Part shown: one piece after another, positions 5,769 to 10,873 of the stretch
Layout of the letters: every line of letters begins with the position of its first letter
Position numbering within the stretch: the first letter of the stretch is position 1
Source of the DNA: Acidobacteriota bacterium
GTDB taxonomy: Bacteria; Acidobacteriota; Terriglobia; Bryobacterales; Bryobacteraceae
Direction of reading: 5' to 3'
NCBI GenBank assembly: GCA_947466555.1
Contig: CANIFK010000115.1
Location: 1 to 10,873 of the forward strand
Length of the DNA: 10,873 nt
The notes under the pieces: generated by a model
What the model saw: only the letters and a program-made list of their open reading frames with translations
Database searches by the model: none
What the model was told of the DNA's origin: nothing
Translations under genes and position numbers: made by a program

Positions 5769-7508
5769 CTATTCGGCGGTGCGGAGATCCTTGAGGACCA
5801 GGCCCCAGAAGGAGCCGCCGCGGGCTTTGGACCAGGTGTCTTCTTCGAGGAGGACGGCGGCGTCGACGGTGTCGTTCGCGCGGTAGTTGGCCGCGAGCGG
5901 GGCCATGCTCCAGCCTTTGGCGAGACGGGTGGCGCCGTTGTGACGGAGGTGGAGGAAGAGGTGCTTTTCGTTCTTGATTTCGGGGGCGCGGGCGACCCGG
6001 GCGTCGCGGAGGGCGATGAGGGGAACGGGGTTGGAGTTGCCGAACGGGGCGAGGGCGAGTATCTCGTTGACTGTGTCGTCAGTTAGTTCGTCGAGAGTGA
6101 CATACGTGTCGCAATCGTGGACGGGGCGAAGATCTTCGGGAGTTAGTTTCGACGCGGCATAGGCGGCGAATCGTCGGCGAAATTCGGGGACATTTTCTGA
6201 CTTCATTTTGAGGCCGGCGGCCTGGCGGTGGCCTCCGAAGCGGAGGAAAAGTTCGGACATCGACTCCATGGCTTCGAGGAGGTGGAAGATGGGCGTGCCG
6301 CGGCCGGAGCCGTGGGCTTCGCCGGTTTCGGGGTCCTCTGACAGCACGAAGACGGGGCGGGAATAGCGTTCGGCGAGGCGGCCGGCGACGATGCCGATGA
6401 CGCCTTGATGCCAGCCGGCGGAGGAGAAGACGAGGCCGGCTTCGGCGTCGGTAATCGTAATTTGCTCACATTCGGCGAGGATTTGTTCGCGAATCTGGGC
6501 TTCGGTTTCCTGGCGCTCCTTGTTGAGCGCGTCCAGTTTTTCGGCCAGCGCGTTGGCGCGGTCCTGATCCTGGGTGAGGAACATTTCGATGACGTCGCGG
6601 GCGTCGTCCATGCGTCCGGCGGCGTTCAGGCGGGGGCCGATCTGGAAGCCGACCTGGCGGGCGGAGGGTGTTTCGCCGTCCTTGATGCCGGCGACGCGGA
6701 GGATAGCCTTGAGGCCAGGGTTGGTGTTTTCACGGAGGCCTTCGAGGCCGTGTTTGACCAGGATGCGGTTTTCACCGGTGAGGGGGACGACGTCGGCGAC
6801 GGTGGCGATGGCGACTAACTTCAGGAGAGATGTTAGTAACTTCTGGCGGCGGGCTTCGGGCCAGTTGAGGGTAGTCAAAAGACCGTCGGCGAGTTTCCAG
6901 GCGACGGCGGCACCACAGAGGTTTTTGGCGGGATAGGTACAGTCGCGGCGGTTGGGGTTGAGGACGGCGACGGCGGCGGGGAGTTCGCCTTCGGGGAGGT
7001 GGTGATCGGTGACGATGACGTCGATGCCGAGGGCGTTGGCGTGTTCGACAACGGCGCCGGCGCGGATGCCGGTATCGACGCTGACGATGAGTTGGACGCC
7101 ATCGGCCTTGGCCTGTTCGACGACCTCGCTGCGCATGCCGTAGCCTTCTTTGATGCGATGCGGGACGTGGTAGTGAATGTCGGCGCCGGCGAGGCGGAGG
7201 GTGGTGTGGAGGATGACGATGGCGCTGGTGCCGTCGACGTCGTAGTCACCGTAGAGGAGGACCTTTTGCTTTTCGCGAATGGCGTGGGCTAGGCGCTGGG
7301 CTGCCTTATCCATGTCGGCGAGGGCGAAGGGGCTATGGAGGTCGGCGATGTCAGGGTTGAGGAAATGGCGCGCGGCTTCGGCGTCGCGGATGTCGCGTTT
7401 CCAGAAGATGCGGGCGGTGGGAAGCGAGATGCCGGCGGCGCGGGCGAAGGCGGCGACATCGGCGGCTGGCGGATCGGGGATCAGCCAGCGCGCGGGTTTG
7501 AGTGCCAT
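5769..7508 (-). CDS. recJ: Single-stranded-DNA-specific exonuclease RecJ
   Basis: 5'-to-3' single-strand DNA exonuclease used in RecF-pathway recombination, mismatch repair and base excision repair, acting in the cytoplasm with Mn2+ or Mg2+. 579 residues, the usual size (E. coli about 577). Visible motifs: the DHH-family motif I YGDYDVDGTS (86-95), the DHH motif itself VTDHHLP with D168, H169, H170, a conserved GPRLNAAGRM (291-300), and the DHHA1 motif GGHRQAAGLKM starting at G425. A coiled segment rich in Glu, Gln and Arg (roughly 320-345) separates the two halves, and the C-terminal oligonucleotide-binding-like part is present. ATG at 7508 lies only 5 nt after the stop of the upstream gene with a poor Shine-Dalgarno, suggesting coupled translation. 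It is last in the BMC-H/aldehyde dehydrogenase/unknown/recJ operon and looks intact. Confidence 0.96.
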   Translation of the reverse strand: MALKPARWLIPDPPAADVAAFARAAGISLPTARIFWKRDIRDAEAARHFLNPDIADLHSPFALADMDKAAQRLAHAIREKQKVLLYGDYDVDGTSAIVILHTTLRLAGADIHYHVPHRIKEGYGMRSEVVEQAKADGVQLIVSVDTGIRAGAVVEHANALGIDVIVTDHHLPEGELPAAVAVLNPNRRDCTYPAKNLCGAAVAWKLADGLLTTLNWPEARRQKLLTSLLKLVAIATVADVVPLTGENRILVKHGLEGLRENTNPGLKAILRVAGIKDGETPSARQVGFQIGPRLNAAGRMDDARDVIEMFLTQDQDRANALAEKLDALNKERQETEAQIREQILAECEQITITDAEAGLVFSSAGWHQGVIGIVAGRLAERYSRPVFVLSEDPETGEAHGSGRGTPIFHLLEAMESMSELFLRFGGHRQAAGLKMKSENVPEFRRRFAAYAASKLTPEDLRPVHDCDTYVTLDELTDDTVNEILALAPFGNSNPVPLIALRDARVARAPEIKNEKHLFLHLRHNGATRLAKGWSMAPLAANYRANDTVDAAVLLEEDTWSKARGGSFWGLVLKDLRTAE

Positions 7509-7513
7509 TGGGG

Positions 7514-8020
7514 TTAGTTGCGAGAGAAGAAGCCGCCGCCGGGGGGCGAGTCGGGATCGTCGTCTTCGAACGCGCCACCGGGGAAGATGCCGTCGTCGAC
7601 TTCGCCCATGATGCTCAGGAATTCGGTCATGAATTCGCTGTGCACCTGATAGAGGTAGATGGCGCCGTTGTAATCGAAGGAGAGTTCGATGTTGGCGGTG
7701 AAGCCGGTGTAGGGGCGGAGGGCCTTGAGACGGCGGTCGAGTTCGCGGCGTTCGGAGGGGGGAAGGTCGAGGGATTCGATTTCCTCGTGAACGTCATCGA
7801 GGGCGGTCTTTTCCAGTTGGCGAGAGTTCAGGACGATGACTTTGACGCCTAACTTGCCGGCGCAATCGAGAAACTCGTTGTGGTCGGGACGCTGCGCGGT
7901 ATCCCACATGACAACGGCGTTTTCTTCGTTGGCGCGGGGGAGTCCGTGAAAGACCACGAAGCCGCGGCTCTCGAGTTCCGGTTGGAGTTGCGTTTTGAGT
8001 TTGTCGAGATCGGGTTGCAT
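7514..8020 (-). CDS. Conserved-looking protein of unknown function between aldehyde dehydrogenase and recJ
   Basis: Not recognised. 168 residues, soluble, no signal peptide or membrane helix. The N-terminal half alternates helix and strand: a helix (DLDKLKTQLQPELESRG), the strand FVVFHGL, then NAVVMWDT and LGVKVIVLNSR, which reads like a small alpha/beta fold. The middle is a charged helix (SLDLPPSERRELDRRLKAL), then beta strands (FTANIELSFDYNGAIYLYQVHS). It ends in an acidic and Gly-rich tail (FEDDDPDSPPGGGFF). No catalytic motif stands out. ATG at 8020 lies 9 nt after the aldehyde dehydrogenase stop and its own stop is 5 nt before recJ, so it is co-transcribed with both. Its role could concern either neighbour. 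C-ending codon use matches the adjacent genes, which supports a real coding region. Confidence 0.78.
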   Translation of the reverse strand: MQPDLDKLKTQLQPELESRGFVVFHGLPRANEENAVVMWDTAQRPDHNEFLDCAGKLGVKVIVLNSRQLEKTALDDVHEEIESLDLPPSERRELDRRLKALRPYTGFTANIELSFDYNGAIYLYQVHSEFMTEFLSIMGEVDDGIFPGGAFEDDDPDSPPGGGFFSRN

Positions 8021-8029
8021 TGGGTCTTT

Positions 8030-9769
8030 CTATCGTTGGGCCAGCACGAGGATTTCTTCGCGCTGGGCGTTGGCGAGTTCGCGGGCCGAGGGGGTAATGA
8101 TGGTCTTCGGTCCGACGTAAATCTTCTTACTGTTTCGAATGGCCTGCCGGACATCATCTTCGCACACGAAATCTGTAATTGCGACGGGTGGCGGCGCGGG
8201 CTGGGGCTGGGGTTCCGGCGTGCGCTTGGGGGCCGAGCAGGGTTCGCAGGTTGAGGCGATGCCTTTGCTTTCGAGGAATTTGTCGACGATGGAGGCGACG
8301 TTGGAGGCCGGTTTGGGTGTGCCGCCGGACAAATAACGATCGACGGCCGCGGCGATGCGGGCCTGCGAGACGGGACCTTCAGCTTGGCTCATGACTGGAG
8401 TAACTTCCGATAGCGACCACGGGCGAATGGCCCAGGCGAGGCGCTTGATATTGAGTAAGTGGAGCGGGGTGATGTTATCGCCGGTGGCGTTGCCGGCGAC
8501 CGAGCCGCAGCCGAGCGTCATGGCGGGAAAGAGGCCGGTGGTGATGCCGACGGAGCCTTGCGGGGTGGGGGTGTTGGCAAGGACGCGGTGGGCGGGCATG
8601 CGCTGGGCGTATTGGCGGGCGCGGGCTTCGTCGGTGGTGTAGATACCGCAGGTGTGGCCGAGGCCGTGGAAGCGGAGGACGGCTTCGCAGGCGTTGAGGG
8701 CGGCGTCGAAGTTCTCGACAAAGTGGACTGCGAGGACGGGCGAGAGCTTTTCGGCGGAGAGGGGGTGATCCTTGCCGATGCCTTCGATTTCGGCGGCGAG
8801 GACGCGGGTATTGGGCGGGACAGCAAAGCCGGCTTTTTTCGCGATTTCGGTGGCGGCGGCGCCGACGAGGTCCGGATTGACGGTGGTGCCGCGGGAGAAG
8901 AGGACGCGGGCGAGGGCGGTGGCTTGCGACTGATCGCAGAGGAAGGCGCCATTGGCGGCGAGGGCGTTCAGAACGTTTTGGCGGATTTTTGTTTCGGCGA
9001 CGATGGTCTGCTCAGACGAGCAGAGGGTGCCATTGTCGAAGGTTTTGCCGGCGAGGACGCCTCGGACGGCGTTGCTGACATCGGCGGTGGTGTCGATCAG
9101 TACGGGCACGTTACCGGGGCCGACGCCGTAGGCAGGTTTGCCGCTGGAGTAGGCCGCCTTGACGATGCCGGAGCCGCCGGTGGCCAAGATGACTGCCGTG
9201 CGCGGGTGGCGCATGAGCTCGTTGGTCGAATTCATCGTCGGCTGCGTGAGGCATTGGATGATGCCTTCGGGCGCGCCGGCGGAGACGGCCGCGCGGTAGA
9301 GGACTTCGGCGGTGGCGCAGGTGCAGCCCTTGGCGCGGGGGTGGGGGCTCAAGACGATGGCGTTTCCGGCCTTGAGGGAGATGAGGGTCTTGTAGATGGC
9401 CGTGGAGGTGGGGTTCGTCGTCGGCAGAATGGCCGCGACGACGCCCACGGGGACGGCGATTTCGGTGACCTTATCTTCGGTTCGCTCGTTGAGGACACCG
9501 ATTGTTTTCATGCCGCGGAGTTGCTGCGGGAGACGCTCGGCGGCGAGCATGTTTTTGCCGAGTTTGTCCTTGGCGTTGCCGTAGCCGGTCTCTTCGACGG
9601 CCATCTGGGCGAGGCGTTCGGCGTGGCCGCGCGCGGCTTCGGCCATGCGTTCGACGACGGCGTCCACCTGCTCCTGTGAAAACGCACGGAAGCGCTGGGC
9701 GGCGGCCCAGGCCTTTTCAACTTTCGTGCGGACCTCCTGCAAGGAGATCAGATCGGGATCCTGCAACAT
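8030..9769 (-). CDS. CoA-acylating aldehyde dehydrogenase (AdhE ALDH-domain type) with unusual C-terminal tail
   Basis: Oxidises an aldehyde to its acyl-CoA with NAD(P)+ and CoA, probably the enzyme cargo of a microcompartment. The core (about 1-450) follows the ALDH half of AdhE: LPTTNPTSTAIYKTLISLK, SPHPRAK, ATGGSGIVKAAYSSGKPA, GPGNVPVLID, catalytic C250 in FDNGTLCSSEQ, EKLSPVLA, and LTLGCGSVAGN, ending at NIKRLAW (440-446). No iron alcohol dehydrogenase domain follows and no N-terminal PduP-style targeting helix is seen. Instead about 130 residues follow: two short amphipathic helices (about 467-481 and 489-502), a CxxC (C508, C511), a Pro/Gln linker (518-530), and a compact end module (531-579) containing TPSAREL. 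ATG at 9769 is 23 nt after the shell gene stop. Substrate unknown; acetaldehyde or a related short aldehyde is a guess from the family. Confidence 0.92.
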   Translation of the reverse strand: MLQDPDLISLQEVRTKVEKAWAAAQRFRAFSQEQVDAVVERMAEAARGHAERLAQMAVEETGYGNAKDKLGKNMLAAERLPQQLRGMKTIGVLNERTEDKVTEIAVPVGVVAAILPTTNPTSTAIYKTLISLKAGNAIVLSPHPRAKGCTCATAEVLYRAAVSAGAPEGIIQCLTQPTMNSTNELMRHPRTAVILATGGSGIVKAAYSSGKPAYGVGPGNVPVLIDTTADVSNAVRGVLAGKTFDNGTLCSSEQTIVAETKIRQNVLNALAANGAFLCDQSQATALARVLFSRGTTVNPDLVGAAATEIAKKAGFAVPPNTRVLAAEIEGIGKDHPLSAEKLSPVLAVHFVENFDAALNACEAVLRFHGLGHTCGIYTTDEARARQYAQRMPAHRVLANTPTPQGSVGITTGLFPAMTLGCGSVAGNATGDNITPLHLLNIKRLAWAIRPWSLSEVTPVMSQAEGPVSQARIAAAVDRYLSGGTPKPASNVASIVDKFLESKGIASTCEPCSAPKRTPEPQPQPAPPPVAITDFVCEDDVRQAIRNSKKIYVGPKTIITPSARELANAQREEILVLAQR

Positions 9770-9792
9770 GGAGCGGCCTGCGTTTCAGCGGG

Positions 9793-10071
9793 CTACTTTT
9801 TGTTGGCGCCGGGGAGGATCTTTTCGGTTTCCGAATGCGGATTGGGGATGACGTGGACGGCGACGAGTTCGCCGACGCGGCGGGCGGCGGCGGCGCCGGC
9901 ATCAGTGGCGGCTTTGACCGCGCCGACATCACCGCGAACGGTGACGGTGACGTAGCCGGCTCCGATGTATTCCTTGCCCGTGAGCGTGACGTTGGCGGTC
10001 TTCACCATAGCGTCGGCGGCTTCGATCGCGCCGATGAGTCCCTTGGTTTCAACCATTCCCAAAGCTTCCAT
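9793..10071 (-). CDS. Bacterial microcompartment hexameric shell protein (BMC-H, PduA/EutM-like)
   Basis: 92-residue single BMC domain that would form hexamers tiling the facets of a protein shell. It follows PduA/EutM closely: EALGMVETKGL (2-12), AAIEAADAMVK-type helix ending at edge Lys K24, pore loop IGAG (36-39), VRGDVGAVKAATDAG (45-59), VHVIP (72-76), EKILP near the end. Two differences from PduA are visible: Ala38 in the pore where PduA has Ser40, and Asn77 where PduA has the Arg of its PRPH edge motif. ATG at 10071 is chosen because GGAGG lies 5 nt upstream and the protein then begins exactly like its homologues; an in-frame ATG at 10122 would add 17 unconserved residues. It is first gene of the operon with the acylating dehydrogenase. 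No pentamer (BMC-P) or tandem shell gene is in view. Confidence 0.95.
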   Translation of the reverse strand: MEALGMVETKGLIGAIEAADAMVKTANVTLTGKEYIGAGYVTVTVRGDVGAVKAATDAGAAAARRVGELVAVHVIPNPHSETEKILPGANKK

Positions 10072-10076
10072 GTAAT

Positions 10077-10081
10077 CCTCC
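10077..10081 (-). promoter_or_regulatory. Ribosome binding site deciding the BMC-H start
   Basis: CCTCC on the + strand reads GGAGG on the - strand, 5 nt before ATG at 10071. It is among the strongest Shine-Dalgarno matches in the window, fitting a highly made shell protein, and rules out the upstream in-frame ATG at 10122. Confidence 0.7.
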
Positions 10082-10139
10082 GGCGGTGGCTTGTTTCGAC
10101 GCCGTTCCGCGCAACTTTTCACGTTATCATATCTGGGCG

Positions 10140-10873
10140 ATGCGATGGCTTTTCTTAATCATTTTGATGGGTGTTTCCGGGTTTGGGGCGGAGCGGCAGT
10201 TGACGAGTTCGGCGCGGACGCACGCGCTGGACAACAACGACAACTTCCGGTTTGACGACCGTTTCGTGTGCTTCGACACGCGGGAGAACGAGATCTGGAA
10301 GGTGGACGTTGCTTCGGGGGTGGAGACGCTGGTTTACGGGAAGGGCCCGAAGGCGGTGGCGGCTTCGTATGTGCCGGGGAAGGATGAGATCGTGTTTATC
10401 CATGGGCCTGTTGGGGAGCCGTACTTCAAGTCCAACCGGCGGGGGGCGGTGATTTCCGGGGATGGTTCGCTGCGGTTTTTGGATGTACGGGATGTGGCTT
10501 CGGCGGTGACACCGGCGGGGGCGCATCGAGGCGGGTCGCACCGGCACGAGTATTCGCTGGACGGGAAGCGGGTGGGTTTTACTTATGACGACCAGTTACT
10601 GCCTGGTTACGGGCGGACGCTGGGGATGGTGGCGGATGGGAAGTTTGTTGTACTGGTTTCGGTGGTGCCGGAGGCGGAGGCGAAGACGGGGGATTTGGTG
10701 ATGGCAGCGTCCGATTCGTGGGTGGGGCGGGCCGGGTTAATGCGGGCGTTTATTGGGAAAGTGAAGGAGAAGGACGGGTCGTTCCAGAACTCGCTGTTCG
10801 TGGTGGATGTGCCGGCGCGTGTTGATTTGTCGACGGCTTTTGCTGGGGATTTGAAGCGGTTTCCCGCGCCGCC
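10140..10873 (+). CDS. Secreted DUF3748 (YidR-like) beta-propeller protein, 3' end outside window
   Basis: Open from ATG at 10140 to the window end (244 codons, no stop). The first residues MRWLFLIILMGVSGFGAERQ form a signal peptide with cleavage probably after FGA, so the protein is periplasmic or secreted. The rest matches, from memory, the DUF3748 family represented by E. coli YidR: THALDNNDNFRFDDRFVCFDTR near the start, then IWKVDVASGVETLVY, EIVFIHGP, RRGAVISGDGS, LDVRDV, RGGSHRHEYSLDGKRVGFTYDD, and a VVLVSVVP strand. The pattern of strands resembles TolB/WD40-type propellers. Function of the family is not established. There is no clear Shine-Dalgarno (only TGGG), so a short-leader or leaderless start is possible. 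It is divergent from the BMC-H gene, with 68 bp between the start codons. Confidence 0.85.
   Translation, partial: MRWLFLIILMGVSGFGAERQLTSSARTHALDNNDNFRFDDRFVCFDTRENEIWKVDVASGVETLVYGKGPKAVAASYVPGKDEIVFIHGPVGEPYFKSNRRGAVISGDGSLRFLDVRDVASAVTPAGAHRGGSHRHEYSLDGKRVGFTYDDQLLPGYGRTLGMVADGKFVVLVSVVPEAEAKTGDLVMAASDSWVGRAGLMRAFIGKVKEKDGSFQNSLFVVDVPARVDLSTAFAGDLKRFPAP

Noticed and set aside
1574..7516. Recurring GTTAGT/ACTAAC hexamer (near 1574, 3118, 3613, 6082, 6140, 6813, 6832, 7512)
   Set aside because: Scattered on both strands mainly inside coding regions with no fixed spacing; the excess over chance is modest and no function suggests itself.
8459..9679. 406-codon open frame on the + strand opposite the aldehyde dehydrogenase
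   Set aside because: Gly/Asp/Ala/Val-rich translation typical of the complement of C-ending codons; the opposite strand encodes an unmistakable enzyme.
10072..10122. Longer BMC-H starting at the in-frame ATG at 10122
   Set aside because: The added 17 residues are not like any shell protein, and the ribosome binding site at 10077-10081 lies inside this extension and points to 10071.
10126..10131. TATGAT (- strand) and overlapping TATCAT (+ strand) as -10 boxes for the divergent BMC-H and DUF3748 genes
   Set aside because: No acceptable -35 at 16-18 nt on either strand; the 68-bp gap must hold promoter elements but I cannot place them with support.

Overview
The window is GC-rich, gene-dense bacterial chromosome. 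An LpxC for lipid A synthesis shows a Gram-negative (diderm) host. The gene content (lpxC followed by a CDP-alcohol phosphatidyltransferase, several conserved proteins of unknown function, a DUF3748 protein, and a shell-protein/acylating-aldehyde-dehydrogenase pair next to recJ) and the G-rich + strand would fit a soil Acidobacteriota of the Solibacter/Bryobacter type. That assignment is an inference from gene style, not a database result.

Left part (1-4497, + strand): a promoter-like region with a perfect 7-bp inverted repeat leads into a tightly packed envelope operon. Its genes are lpxC (TTG start), a CDP-alcohol phosphatidyltransferase (cardiolipin or phosphatidylglycerophosphate synthase type), a two-helix membrane protein with a PH-like domain, a DUF218/YdcF-like protein, and an ABC exporter half-subunit whose Walker B ends in Asp instead of Glu. 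All act at or in the membrane, so the operon reads as an envelope lipid/biogenesis unit.

Middle part (4492-5768): a DUF3592 membrane protein on the - strand shares a 6-bp palindromic stop with the ABC gene. It is divergent from a probably exported protein of unknown function on the + strand, which abuts the recJ stop with no gap.

Right part (5769-10071, - strand): a four-gene operon reads bacterial microcompartment hexamer shell protein (BMC-H), acylating aldehyde dehydrogenase, unknown 168-residue protein, recJ. The dehydrogenase core resembles the ALDH half of AdhE. It carries a roughly 130-residue C-terminal tail with two short amphipathic helices, a CxxC, a Pro-rich linker and a module resembling, from memory, the N-terminus of EutT. 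Shell protein plus tailed enzyme is the most unusual thing here: a minimal or satellite microcompartment locus with no pentamer, alcohol dehydrogenase, phosphotransacylase or signature lyase in view. Divergent from it (10140-end, + strand) starts a secreted DUF3748 (YidR-like) protein that runs off the window.

No rRNA, tRNA, CRISPR array, insertion sequence or long repeat was seen. A strong strand-linked difference in third codon positions runs across the whole window and explains the many long but false antisense reading frames.
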